Notes: generated by a model from the sequence alone, not told the origin. A stretch of DNA of 64,000 nt from Paenibacillus ehimensis NBRC 15659 (GCF_004000785.1 NZ_BILX01000002.1:1-64000); one strand, 5' to 3'. Numbered from the stretch's first letter, positions 8,231 through 15,982 are shown. Numbers and translations: made by a program.

Positions 8231-9178
8231 ATGTCCAAATCAAAACGACTCATGGAATTGATGATGATCGTCAACCGAAAGAAGAAATTTACCGTCAAAG
8301 AGCTGGCGACCGAGTTTAACGTATCGACGAGGACGATTTTGCGCGATTTGCAGGAATTGAGCGAGCTTGGAGTGCCGTTGTATTCGGAGGTGGGACCTCA
8401 CGGCGGGTATCAGGTATTGAACGAACGCATTTTGCCCCCGATCGCCTTCACCGAGGAGGAGGCTGTCGCCATCTTTTTCGCATGTCATGCGCTGCGCCAC
8501 TATGCTTATCTTCCCTTCGAGACGGAATCTTCCTCCGCCTTGAGCAAATTTTATTTTTACATGTCGGGGGATGTCCGCGACCGGATCGATGAGATGAAGA
8601 ACCGGATCGATTTTGTAATCCCGTCGAGACAGGCGAAGTTCCCTTACCTGTCGATTCTGCTGGACGGAGCCATCCGGCAACAGGTGATCCGCATCGAATA
8701 CGAATCGCGCGATGGCGTGTCCGCCCGACTCATACAGCCGGTCGGCATTTTTGCCAGCAGCGGCTTATGGTACTGTCCCGCCTACTGCTTCCTTCGCGAA
8801 GATATCCGCTTGTTCCGGTGCGACCGGATCAGGTCCGCGGCGGAGGACACTTCCGGAACGCAGCCGCTCGACCTCCGGCATCTCCACCTCGGCAACCGGG
8901 AGGCACTGATTCCGGCGGAGCAGGAATTCACCAATCTGTATGTGGAGCTGAGCGAGGAGGGAGTCCAAAAATGCGAGGGCGAATATTGGTCGTCCACCAA
9001 GCTGCATCGTCGCGAGGACGGCACCGGATGGCTGGAAGGCCACATGCCGAAGAGGGACATTCCGTTTCTGGCGCAGTTTTTCATCGGCTTGGGCGTAGAT
9101 GCGACGGTGAAATCACCGCCGGAGCTGCTCGATGACATGAAACGGAGGCTGGCCGAGATGATGGCGAGGTACGGCTAG
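8231..9178 (+). CDS. WYL-domain transcriptional regulator (YafY/DeoR-like)
   Basis: A 315-residue regulator. Residues ~3-60 form a winged helix (FTVKELATEFNVSTRTILRDLQELSELG, then a wing ending in GGYQ). Residues ~140-310 are a WYL-type sensing domain with a WCX extension. The usual W-Y-L triplet is partly replaced (SSGLWYCPAYC). WYL proteins are ligand-responsive regulators, and some bind nucleic acids or nucleotides. It is divergent from the VOC protein, with an operator palindrome in between, so it most likely regulates that gene and itself. About 200 nt to aadK follow. Confidence 0.88.
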   Translation: MSKSKRLMELMMIVNRKKKFTVKELATEFNVSTRTILRDLQELSELGVPLYSEVGPHGGYQVLNERILPPIAFTEEEAVAIFFACHALRHYAYLPFETESSSALSKFYFYMSGDVRDRIDEMKNRIDFVIPSRQAKFPYLSILLDGAIRQQVIRIEYESRDGVSARLIQPVGIFASSGLWYCPAYCFLREDIRLFRCDRIRSAAEDTSGTQPLDLRHLHLGNREALIPAEQEFTNLYVELSEEGVQKCEGEYWSSTKLHRREDGTGWLEGHMPKRDIPFLAQFFIGLGVDATVKSPPELLDDMKRRLAEMMARYG

Positions 9179-9250
9179 CAGCCCAATGGAAGAAGTGCTG
9201 TATCCTTCCACAAACTGGAGTTATAATAGTGAGACAGGAGGACGATAATC

Positions 9251-9277
9251 ATGAAAAAGCTGTTGGATAAATTATAA
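9251..9277 (+). other. Possible 8-codon leader peptide upstream of aadK
   Basis: ATG with AGGAGG about 10 nt upstream and a TATAAT-like sequence near 9222-9227 opens an 8-residue ORF, MKKLLDKL. The same frame continues after the stop, in protein-like sequence, into the start of the adenylyltransferase gene. It is either a leader peptide for translational attenuation of the resistance gene or a small gene broken by a stop codon. Confidence 0.3.
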
Positions 9278-9380
9278 CGTCTCGATCTAAAAGCATCCGA
9301 TGTCGTCCGTATTCGCGGACCGCCGCCTGCCTCGTTGGAATGCCAAACCCAAACTATACCCTACGGAGGTTTGAACGAGG

Positions 9381-10253
9381 ATGAGAAACGAGCAGGAAAT
9401 GCTGAATGTAATTCTGGATATTGCCAGAAACGACGAGCGAATCCGGGCGGTCGGGATGAACGGGTCGCGAACCAATCCGAATGCGCCAAAGGATGTTTTT
9501 CAGGATTATGATATTGTGTATATCGTTCATGATCTGCAGTCTTTAATTGAAGATAATCAGTGGATTGACCGCTTCGGCAGCCGAATGATCATGCAGAAGC
9601 CGGAAGAGATGGAGCTTATTCCTCCGGAATCGGATGGAAGGTTCCCTTATCTGATGCTGTTTACGGATGGCAACCGGATTGACTTGACCCTGTGTCCCTT
9701 CGAGGATAAGGACAACTGGAACAACGACGATACACTGGCCGTCGTTTTGTTGGACAAGGACAATTGTCTTCCCCAGCTTCCGGCCCCGACAGACGAGGAT
9801 TACTGGGTAGAGCGCCCGTCGGCCAAGCTTTTTGCCGATTGCTGCAACGAATTCTGGTGGGTTTCCACGTATGTGGCCAAAGGCTTGTGGAGGCAAGAAA
9901 TGCTTTATGCCCAGGATCATTTGAACGTCGCCGTGAGACCGATGCTGATTCAAATGCTCGACTGGCAGGTTGGCATTCACACCGATTTCTCGATCAGCAC
10001 AGGCAAAAACGGCAAATATTTAGAGAAGCATCTTTCGAGGGAGAGCTGGCACGAATTGATGTCCACCTTCCCGGACGCAACTTATGAAGGAGTATGGCGG
10101 GCTTTATTTGCCATGGGGGACTTGTTCCGCCGAACCGCGCAGGATGTGGCGAGCCGTTTGAACTACGAATATCCTCTGGAGGACGACAAGCGCGTCACCG
10201 CCTACTTAAAGCATGTTCGGAATTTAGCTCCGGACGCTAGTGAAATTTATTGA
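9381..10253 (+). CDS. aadK: Aminoglycoside 6-adenylyltransferase (AadK-like)
   Basis: The 290-residue product matches the chromosomal streptomycin adenylyltransferase AadK/ANT(6), which transfers AMP from ATP to the 6-hydroxyl of streptomycin. Visible motifs are VGMNGSRTNPNAPKDVFQDY containing the nucleotidyltransferase G-S and first D-x-D region, FTDGNRIDLTL with the second acidic motif, and the helical C-terminal domain with WWVSTYVAKGLWR. Length is within the family range (~285-300). ATG is preceded by ACGGAGG. It is followed at once by a strong terminator, so it is a single-gene unit. Substrate range is inferred from the family only. Confidence 0.9.
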   Translation: MRNEQEMLNVILDIARNDERIRAVGMNGSRTNPNAPKDVFQDYDIVYIVHDLQSLIEDNQWIDRFGSRMIMQKPEEMELIPPESDGRFPYLMLFTDGNRIDLTLCPFEDKDNWNNDDTLAVVLLDKDNCLPQLPAPTDEDYWVERPSAKLFADCCNEFWWVSTYVAKGLWRQEMLYAQDHLNVAVRPMLIQMLDWQVGIHTDFSISTGKNGKYLEKHLSRESWHELMSTFPDATYEGVWRALFAMGDLFRRTAQDVASRLNYEYPLEDDKRVTAYLKHVRNLAPDASEIY

Positions 10254-10266
10254 TTGTTATGAGCTG

Positions 10267-10287
10267 AGCCTCCCGCCATGGGAGGCT
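10267..10287 (+). terminator. Terminator of aadK
   Basis: AGCCTCCC/GGGAGGCT stem with a 5-nt loop followed by TTTAAATAAT, 13 nt after the aadK stop codon. Confidence 0.8.
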
Positions 10288-10372
10288 TTAAATAATAAAA
10301 AAAGTTTTGAACCCATTTAAAGAATTAAAATGGTTACGCCTGGGGCAACCTAATTCTAAAACGGAGGTTTTT

Positions 10373-10615
10373 ATGGAACTGTTTAGAGATGGCGAACCCC
10401 ATCCTTTGTATGATGAGATTATGGGTTTGAAAGATGCAAAAATGCGTAACGTTGCCATTAAAGCTGTTAATGGAGTAATTTTAGTATCTTACATTGACGA
10501 TAAGTGGATTATCACTTTAAATGACCGCTTCCAGTTGGAAAGTGCTAATATTACCGAAATCATCGATCATGTGGACAAACTGCATGGAGATAATTCCAAT
10601 GTATTCATTCGCTGA
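10373..10615 (+). CDS. Small hypothetical protein
   Basis: An 80-residue acidic cytoplasmic protein of unknown family, with no membrane segment or signal. The frame is open from a TTG at 10307, but the ATG at 10373 has an ideal ACGGAGG 6 nt upstream, so the shorter product (starting MELFRDGEPHPLYDE) is preferred. It begins the AT-rich stretch that runs to about 19.5 kb. A weak hairpin with a T tract follows 27 nt after the stop. No partner gene is suggested. Confidence 0.6.
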   Translation: MELFRDGEPHPLYDEIMGLKDAKMRNVAIKAVNGVILVSYIDDKWIITLNDRFQLESANITEIIDHVDKLHGDNSNVFIR

Positions 10616-10642
10616 GTTGAGTTATAGAAAAAGACAAAGAAG

Positions 10643-10663
10643 GGGTAGAGGATGAATCTATCC
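10643..10663 (+). terminator. Probable terminator after the 80-residue ORF
   Basis: GGGTAGA/TCTATCC stem (one G-T pair) with a 7-nt loop followed by TTTTTT. The rest of 10664-11000 is non-coding as far as I can see: it holds one copy of a dispersed repeat (10795-10837) and the promoter region of the next gene. Confidence 0.65.
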
Positions 10664-10794
10664 TTTTTTGTTGTCCCTAAGAAAAAGATTGGGGATTAAG
10701 CGAATGGGCAGAATAGCTGTGGGTACTGTTTCTCCATGAATGATTCCGACGGGAAACAATAGTTTTATTGAGAAAGTGAAATAAGATACTTGTA

Positions 10795-10837
10795 TACCCC
10801 TGAGTCTACAGTGGAGCCTAAAGTTGGACTTCTGTTT
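10795..10837 (+). repeat. Dispersed repeat, copy 1
   Basis: Contains CTGAGTCTA, GTGGAGC and GACTTCT blocks in the same order and spacing as a sequence at 19079-19115. The two copies are direct repeats flanking the regulator/Spo0E island. No transposase was found beside either one. Confidence 0.35.
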
Positions 10838-11000
10838 GGAGCGAAATGGAAGGAAAATGTCCCCAAATGCTGCTGCGACTTAATCCAGCGCCTCACTGAC
10901 ACTTGGTTGTATGCGCATTTATTTAAATGTGGTATTTTCATTTTATTTTGATGGCATATTAAGGTAAAATTGATTTATATTTCTAAGGGAGGATTTCTTC

Positions 11001-12329
11001 GTGCGGGGTGTCAATCGTCCTTTGCGTTGGGAAATTGAAGACCATATGAAACTGCACGGCTATAACCTCAATCAAGTGGCTGAGTTAGCGGGGATCAACG
11101 CAGGAAATTTAAGTAGAGCCTTGAATGGTGTAGCCCGTTCGATCACAATCGGTCAATTGGATGCTTTGGCCAAGCTTTTTGGCCAAGCACCCGGCTGGCT
11201 GTATGAGCTGTATATCGAAGAATGCATTTCGGAGGAAAAATGGTCCCGGCGGCGGTTGATTCCTTACTTAGTGCGATGCGCAGAGCTCGGCCGTCATGAT
11301 TGTATTGAACCGGTGATCTCCAAGCTTCTTGATAACCCGAAGAACGTATCCATTATTTTTGCCGCGGCAGAGAAGTTGTTCCAGATGGAGAGACTGCAGG
11401 AAGCAGAGCATTTCTACCAAGTCGTAATTGACGGGACCAAGGATAGCTTCTCCGAGATGCTGGCTATGAGTCATTACCGATTATTTCTCATAGCTCAAGG
11501 TACGGATGCGGAGAAAAATTGGAGGGCGGCCATTCGGTTTGAACCGTACAGAAACCGTCTGCCCGAACACCTCCAATTGGCGGCTCTATTGAAGCTGACC
11601 AAAGTCTGCTTTGCATTGCAGAAGTGGGACGAGGTTGAGAAATTCGCGGATGAGCTAGCAGAGTTAAGTATGGCATTATGCAGAACCCGAGTGAAGATTG
11701 AGAGCGAGCGACATCTGGTATACTATTACGGAGCTGGGCTTTTGTTTAAAGGCGCTACATTAGAAAAACGAGGGTTATATGACCAGTCCAAAAAATATGT
11801 TCGTGGCTATGCTAATCTGGAATGGCCGGAACCGCTCGATGAAGAAGTCAAAAAAGAAGTAGAAATGTTTAAAATCTGGGGAAAAGCGAATTTATACACG
11901 CTTGAGGTGCTGGCCGGGAACGAAGGCATTATTGACGAATATGCCGATTATCTGGCGAATCTTAACTGGCTTGCAGATATTCTGGCCGGATTGATCACGA
12001 TCTTAAAATCAGCAAATACATATGCTTTCTCTGTCGATCACGTATTGTCGCGTTTTTCTGAAACCATTCATGCTTTTCATTCCTTTAACGACGATCTCAT
12101 CCTTTCGGATCGACACCTTCGATTTAGGTATCATAAAGCTATTTATGAGTTCAGGCACGGACGAATCCAAGCAGGACTGGACGAGACGTTGCAGTGCCTT
12201 GCCTTGGCCCACAACATGAGCCGGAATGAGGATTATGTCCGCTGCACCGCCTTATTTGAACAATATAAGGACTATGCGTCAGAACAGCAAATAGAAAGCT
12301 TCCTCCAATATCCTATCAGAGCTGTTTAA
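11001..12329 (+). CDS. RRNPP-type HTH/TPR regulator, copy 1 (peptide gene not found)
   Basis: A 442-residue cytoplasmic regulator. Residues ~12-66 form an XRE-type HTH (YNLNQVAELAGINAGNLSRA). The rest is alpha-helical with TPR-like repeats (e.g. ~125-150 and ~195-220). This is the RRNPP layout (PlcR/NprR/Rap), and similar Paenibacillus proteins are known as AloR, regulators that sense imported peptides. It is strongly similar along its length to the copy at 13184. The start is GTG with AAGGGAGG upstream. Unlike copy 2, no peptide ORF overlaps its 3' end; a terminator and a Spo0A-box-like motif follow. It may be an orphan receptor, or listen to the copy-2 peptide. Confidence 0.85.
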   Translation: MRGVNRPLRWEIEDHMKLHGYNLNQVAELAGINAGNLSRALNGVARSITIGQLDALAKLFGQAPGWLYELYIEECISEEKWSRRRLIPYLVRCAELGRHDCIEPVISKLLDNPKNVSIIFAAAEKLFQMERLQEAEHFYQVVIDGTKDSFSEMLAMSHYRLFLIAQGTDAEKNWRAAIRFEPYRNRLPEHLQLAALLKLTKVCFALQKWDEVEKFADELAELSMALCRTRVKIESERHLVYYYGAGLLFKGATLEKRGLYDQSKKYVRGYANLEWPEPLDEEVKKEVEMFKIWGKANLYTLEVLAGNEGIIDEYADYLANLNWLADILAGLITILKSANTYAFSVDHVLSRFSETIHAFHSFNDDLILSDRHLRFRYHKAIYEFRHGRIQAGLDETLQCLALAHNMSRNEDYVRCTALFEQYKDYASEQQIESFLQYPIRAV

Positions 12330-12365
12330 CGTTTCATTTAGACACTTTTGACAGCTGTTTTAGTA

Positions 12366-12400
12366 GCATTCGGGACGAAACGCTCCCGAATGCTTTTTTT
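12366..12400 (+). terminator. Terminator of RRNPP copy 1
   Basis: Perfect stem GCATTCGGGA/TCCCGAATGC (12366-12375 with 12384-12393) and seven T. The T tract runs directly into the TTTGTCGAA motif. Confidence 0.9.
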
Positions 12401-12406
12401 GTCGAA
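12398..12406 (+). promoter_or_regulatory. Spo0A-box-like motif upstream of the truncated spo0E copy
   Basis: TTTGTCGAA matches the 0A box (consensus TGTCGAA). It lies 74 nt upstream of the truncated Spo0E-like ORF. The same motif, in the same place after a terminator T tract, occurs at 14689 and 15726. Confidence 0.45.
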
Positions 12407-12479
12407 AATAATTATTCCAAAAACCATAAATCCTGTATATGGAAAACGATCAATATAATAGGATTCGGGGACGGTTAAT

Positions 12480-12578
12480 ATGAATAAAAAGCTAAAACGG
12501 AAAATTAGGAAGCTGCGGCAGCGGTTGATGAGATTGGTTGAGCAAAAGCTTATCGTCAGACGAGGAGTACACAGCTAA
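12480..12578 (+). pseudogene. Truncated Spo0E-like phosphatase gene
   Basis: A 32-codon ORF whose first ~23 residues (KLKRKIRKLRQRLMRLVEQK) align with the intact Spo0E-like protein at 15811. It then leaves that frame through small deletions and stops before the S-x3-LD-x2-I segment needed for activity. A GGGGACGG-type RBS and an AT-rich promoter region resembling that of the intact copy remain. It is most likely a decayed duplicate. Confidence 0.6.
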
Positions 12579-12579
12579 G

Positions 12580-12610
12580 AGATGATTCCTGTACTCGTCA
12601 GGGGTCATCT
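12580..12610 (+). terminator. Terminator after the truncated spo0E copy
   Basis: AGATGATTCCTG pairs with CAGGGGTCATCT (two G-T pairs), followed by a run of at least eight T. Confidence 0.8.
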
Positions 12611-12691
12611 TTTTTTTTATTCCGTTGGAACGCCCTGAAATCAGGTTACACATTTATTCCATGGAAAACCCCGAAAAAAGGATGAGATGTA

Positions 12692-12922
12692 ATGAAGGAA
12701 CAAAACCCAGGTGAATATCGGCCCCAGACCGATGCTTGGAAACCGCGTCATCCCCAATCCTATTGGGGTAAGTTTGCGGAAGAATCGTTGCCGTGGTATT
12801 GGAAACTGTTGGGGTACGGGGGAAGAGGCCTAATCTATGCGCTAGGTGTCTGTTATGCCGCTCTTGCCATAGCCGCTATGTTCTATTATGTCATTGCGTT
12901 CGCTCGTTTCGTACTTCATTAG
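12692..12922 (+). CDS. Small single-span membrane protein, unknown
   Basis: A 76-residue protein with a polar, Trp/Pro-rich N-terminal half (~1-45) and one membrane helix at about 50-72 (ALGVCYAALAIAAMFYYVIA). AAGGATG is a few nt before the ATG. It lies alone between the truncated spo0E copy and the second RRNPP regulator. I do not recognise the family. The position inside a signalling island suggests an accessory role, but nothing in the sequence proves it. Confidence 0.55.
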   Translation: MKEQNPGEYRPQTDAWKPRHPQSYWGKFAEESLPWYWKLLGYGGRGLIYALGVCYAALAIAAMFYYVIAFARFVLH

Positions 12923-13183
12923 CCATCCCCACCCGCAATGTCGTTTGCATTTCCCCATGGATTACCCAAGGTTAATTTTAGTTTATTCCTCATAATTAAA
13001 CCCAACCTATAGAAAAAGATAAAAACTTCCTTTAAAGTCAAGATTTCGCGAAAGATAGATAAATTTTTTTGATGAAAATTGTAAAATAAACCCTTATTTT
13101 CAACCAAACTATGAATATTTTCGTTTCATAGCAATGGTATATTGTGGTAAAATATACTTATAAATTTGAGGAGGGCGCCTTTT

Positions 13184-14533
13184 ATGCGGGTTGTTAACCG
13201 GTCTTTGCGCGTGGAAATTGAAGACCAAATGAAGCAGCATGGCTATAACCTGAATCAAGTGGCTGAATTGACGGGGATTAATGTCGGAAATCTCAGCATG
13301 GCGTTGAATGGTGTTTCCCGCGCAATGACAATCCGTCAATTAGACGCTTTGGCAAGAGTGTTCGGAAAGGTTCCCGGATGGCTATATGAGCTATATACGG
13401 AGGAATGTATTTCCGAAGAGAAATTGTCTCGGCCGCGGTTAATTCCGTATCTGGTACGATGTGCCGAAGTTGGCAGAAACGATTGTATTGAACCGGTCAT
13501 CTCTAAGATTTTGGATAATCCGAAGAACGTATCCGTAATTTTTCCTGTTGCGGAAAAGCTGTTTCAGAAAGGAAGATATAAGGAATCGGCTCGTTTTTAT
13601 CAACTTGTTGTCGACAATGTAAAAGATAGTTTTTCCGAGATGCTAGCCATGAGCCACTATCGTTTATTTCTGATCGCTCAAGGCACAGATGCCGAGAAGA
13701 ACTGGAAATCGGTTATACAATTTGAACCTTTTAGAAAACGTTTGCCGGAAAACCACCAACTTGCGGCACTTTTAAAGCTGGCCAAGGTTTGTTATTCGTT
13801 GGAGAAATGGGACGAAGTCGAACGGTTTGCTGAAGAACTCATAGAACTAAGTTCTATTCTCCACGAGCTAAAAACGGAGGAAGCAGTAGCCGTTGAGCAT
13901 CACCTAGTATATTATTTTGGCATGGGTTTATTATTTAAAGGCATTGCGCTGGAAAAAAAGGGGCTATACGAAAAGGCTAAGAAAGTCGTACAAGAGTATG
14001 CTGATCTCGAAGCGTTACTTAGGCCGCTTGACGAGGCGGGCCGCAAAGAGGCTGAACAATTTAAAGTTTTCGCGAAAGCGAATCTTTTCACGCTTGAAGT
14101 ATTGATGGGTAATGATAGCATACTAGACGAATACGCTGAATATTTAGAAAATCTCAATCAAGTGAATGAGATTTTGTCTGGATTGACCACGATTCTAAAA
14201 GCTGCGAATATTTACGGCTTCTGTGTGGATCAAGTTTTGGAGCGTTTTTCCTGGTCTATCGATCGCTTCACTATGTTTGACAACGACTTAATTAATTCTG
14301 GAAGACACCTTTGGTTTCGCTATCATAAAGCAGTTTATGAATTCAAGAACGGGCGAGTGGATAAAGGCATTGATGACACGGTATGCTGTATGTCCTTAGC
14401 CAAAAAAATGAACCGGCATGAGGACTTTGTCCGCTGTGTTTCCTTATTTGAAAAACATCGAGGACAAGCATCGATGCAACAAATCAGGCGTTATCAATTT
14501 GTCGCAATAAGAGAGGAGATGCAGGAAAGATGA
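13184..14533 (+). CDS. RRNPP-type HTH/TPR regulator, copy 2 (paired with a peptide gene)
   Basis: A 449-residue regulator with an XRE-type HTH at ~12-66 (YNLNQVAELTGINVGNLSMA) and a helical TPR-like sensor domain. It is close to the copy at 11001 along its length. A TTG at 13166 would give a longer frame, but GAGGAGGG lies just before the ATG at 13184, so that start is chosen. Its stop codon overlaps the ATG of a 40-residue exported-peptide ORF (ATGA), the classic arrangement of RRNPP receptor and pheromone genes. The peptide would be secreted, trimmed, re-imported by an Opp permease and bound in the TPR groove. Target genes are unknown; the adjacent Spo0E/cupin genes are candidates. Confidence 0.88.
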   Translation: MRVVNRSLRVEIEDQMKQHGYNLNQVAELTGINVGNLSMALNGVSRAMTIRQLDALARVFGKVPGWLYELYTEECISEEKLSRPRLIPYLVRCAEVGRNDCIEPVISKILDNPKNVSVIFPVAEKLFQKGRYKESARFYQLVVDNVKDSFSEMLAMSHYRLFLIAQGTDAEKNWKSVIQFEPFRKRLPENHQLAALLKLAKVCYSLEKWDEVERFAEELIELSSILHELKTEEAVAVEHHLVYYFGMGLLFKGIALEKKGLYEKAKKVVQEYADLEALLRPLDEAGRKEAEQFKVFAKANLFTLEVLMGNDSILDEYAEYLENLNQVNEILSGLTTILKAANIYGFCVDQVLERFSWSIDRFTMFDNDLINSGRHLWFRYHKAVYEFKNGRVDKGIDDTVCCMSLAKKMNRHEDFVRCVSLFEKHRGQASMQQIRRYQFVAIREEMQER

Positions 14534-14652
14534 AAGCTTTTATCCTGATGTTGGTTCTAGGGTTTGGATTGTTTAGCGGAACGCAGTATTTAGAGATTAT
14601 TCAAAGTCCGCCTTCTATTATCAAACTGCTTGATCATGGGGCAGACTACTAG
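14530..14652 (+). CDS. Pre-pro-peptide of an RRNPP quorum-sensing system (AloP/Phr-like)
   Basis: A 40-residue ORF overlapping the regulator stop by 4 nt, so translationally coupled. It begins MKAFILMLVLGFGLFSG, a short basic start plus hydrophobic core typical of a Sec signal. A short polar tail ends in KLLDHGADY. In the family the mature pheromone is the last 5-10 residues, so something like DHGADY is expected; this is inference. It is too short for ordinary gene finders. A hairpin/T-tract terminator follows directly. Confidence 0.75.
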   Translation: MKAFILMLVLGFGLFSGTQYLEIIQSPPSIIKLLDHGADY

Positions 14653-14660
14653 ACTGGCGG

Positions 14661-14690
14661 AATACTTCTTGACGTTTCAGGGTATTTTTT
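14661..14690 (+). terminator. Terminator of the regulator-peptide operon
   Basis: AATACTT/AGGGTATT stem (two G-T pairs) followed by TTTTTT, 9 nt after the peptide stop. The T tract continues into a TTTGTCGAA motif. Confidence 0.6.
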
Positions 14691-14697
14691 TGTCGAA
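14689..14697 (+). promoter_or_regulatory. Spo0A-box-like motif upstream of the cupin gene
   Basis: TTTGTCGAA, identical to the motifs at 12398 and 15726 and again following a terminator. It is 114 nt upstream of the cupin start. Confidence 0.4.
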
Positions 14698-14810
14698 AGA
14701 AGATGAGCTAACAAAAATTTCTCAAAGTAACTCATCACAGAACAAAAGTACCTTCCCAAGCCATCGTGAATAACCTATTTTATGCTTTGTGAAGGGAAGG
14801 ATTAAACCAA

Positions 14811-15371
14811 ATGTATTACTTTGAGTATATGTATCCATATCCGTACTACGTTAACGAACCCATGTATAACTATGCAAGACAACCTATGTACTGGGCGATT
14901 CCACCAGAAATAAGCCATTCAAACCAATTCGGTCATCGGCAATCATCAAAGATGAAGGGTAAAATCGAGTTAAAAGATTACGGAAGAATACCGTTTGTTG
15001 TGGATATTAACGAGGCTGCCAAGCAAAACAATACCTTTCGGACCGCCATATGGTCAGGAAATAACCTACAAGTGACTCTGATGAGTATCAATGTCGGGCA
15101 AGACATCGGTTTAGAAGTTCATCCTACCGTTGACCAATTCTTGCGTATTGAAGAGGGGCAAGGTGTCATCCGTATGGGTGATACTAAAGATACCGTAAAT
15201 TTTGAAAAAAGGGTATATGATGATGATGCAATCATGATACCTGCTGGTAAATGGCACAATTTAATAAACACGGGCAATACCCCGCTTAAACTTTATACGA
15301 TCTATGCTCCACCTCAGCATCCATTTGGTACGGTTCATAACACGAAAGCGGACGCAATGGCTGCTGAATAA
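14811..15371 (+). CDS. Cupin-domain protein with Tyr-rich N-terminus
   Basis: A 186-residue protein. Residues 1-35 are very rich in Tyr, Pro and Met (MYYFEYMYPYPYY), like small spore-coat or inner-coat proteins. Residues ~75-170 are a cupin: motif 1 GLEVHPTVDQFLRIEEGQG, which has only one of the usual paired His, and motif 2 IMIPAGKWHNLINTG. Cupins bind a metal or sugar, and the reaction here is unknown. A GGGAAGG RBS precedes the ATG. The Spo0A-box-like motif upstream and the Tyr-rich tail fit a sporulation-linked role, which is inference. Confidence 0.8.
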   Translation: MYYFEYMYPYPYYVNEPMYNYARQPMYWAIPPEISHSNQFGHRQSSKMKGKIELKDYGRIPFVVDINEAAKQNNTFRTAIWSGNNLQVTLMSINVGQDIGLEVHPTVDQFLRIEEGQGVIRMGDTKDTVNFEKRVYDDDAIMIPAGKWHNLINTGNTPLKLYTIYAPPQHPFGTVHNTKADAMAAE

Positions 15372-15455
15372 AACCATATACTTACAGAAGTTCTCCATTC
15401 TCATCCTCAATGAAACTTATTGCCACTTATTAGCGTTATGCTGGTGTAGACTAAT

Positions 15456-15628
15456 ATGTTAATAGGGGATTCAGAAGGACGTGTTTTGTTAGTAAAGCAC
15501 AGCTACGGCAAGAACTATGGGGACCCCGACCAATTAGTGACTTTACGATTAAACGAATACAGGATGCCTTTAATCCGACTAGACAGCAGCTATTTCACAT
15601 CGTAGGACCGAGACAATGGATTGAATAA
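15456..15628 (+). pseudogene. Nudix hydrolase remnant
   Basis: The 5' part reads GRVLLVKHSYGKNY, the first strand of a Nudix domain. After a frame change at the WG position the other frame ends in ISDFTIKRIQDAF and FHIVGPRQWIE, a plausible Nudix C-terminus. The central Nudix box (GX5EX7REUXEEXGU) is absent, so an internal deletion fused the two ends. A hairpin (15646-15666) with TTTTC follows. Confidence 0.5.
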
Positions 15629-15645
15629 TACCCTCGCTTGATATC

Positions 15646-15670
15646 ACCGCCTCTTCAAGGGGCGGTTTTC
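15646..15670 (+). terminator. Terminator after the Nudix remnant
   Basis: ACCGCC/GGCGGT stem followed by TTTTC. Confidence 0.65.
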
Positions 15671-15693
15671 TTATGAGCGCAGACTAGGAAGAA

Positions 15694-15728
15694 GCATTTG
15701 GGACAACACACTCCTGGATGCATTTTTT
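15694..15728 (+). terminator. Second terminator upstream of spo0E-like gene
   Basis: GCATTTGGGA/TCCTGGATGC (three G-T pairs) then ATTTTTT. It resembles the hairpin at 12366-12393, and like it leads straight into TTTGTCGAA. It is probably the surviving 3' flank of a lost RRNPP-regulator copy. Confidence 0.65.
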
Positions 15729-15734
15729 GTCGAA
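15726..15734 (+). promoter_or_regulatory. Spo0A-box-like motif upstream of spo0E-like gene
   Basis: TTTGTCGAA followed by more A, 77 nt upstream of the intact Spo0E-like gene. It may place this Spo0A~P-draining phosphatase under Spo0A control. Confidence 0.45.
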
Positions 15735-15810
15735 AAAAATATTTCTCAAATGCTAAGACCCTTAATATGGAAAAATGGCATTATTATAGAGTTGGGGATG
15801 GTGGATAACT

Positions 15811-15978
15811 ATGAATATGAAACTAGAACGAAAAATCAGGCAGCTTCGTCAGCAGTTGGTGCGATTGGTTGAGGAGAAAGGTTCACTATCACACGAGGAG
15901 GTGGTACAGCTAAGTCAACGTCTGGATCAATACATTCTCATGGCTCAAAAGTCTTCGAAGCTGAAAGTGTGTGGATGA
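15811..15978 (+). CDS. Spo0E-like aspartyl-phosphate phosphatase
   Basis: A 55-residue protein of the Spo0E family, small helical hairpins that dephosphorylate Spo0A~P and so delay sporulation. The sequence has the two expected helices (KIRQLRQQLVRLVEEKG and HEEVVQLSQRLDQYI) and the diagnostic S-x3-LD-x2-I motif in the second (SQRLDQYI). Length is typical (50-85). GGGGATGGTGG lies upstream of the ATG. A further ORF starts 5 nt after its stop. A decayed duplicate lies at 12480. Confidence 0.85.
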   Translation: MNMKLERKIRQLRQQLVRLVEEKGSLSHEEVVQLSQRLDQYILMAQKSSKLKVCG

Positions 15979-15982
15979 TACA

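Noticed and set aside
10655-10699. Tiny ORF starting MNLSFFVVPKKK after the 80-residue gene
   Set aside because: It lies on the terminator hairpin and T tract; the RBS-like purines are the left arm of the stem.
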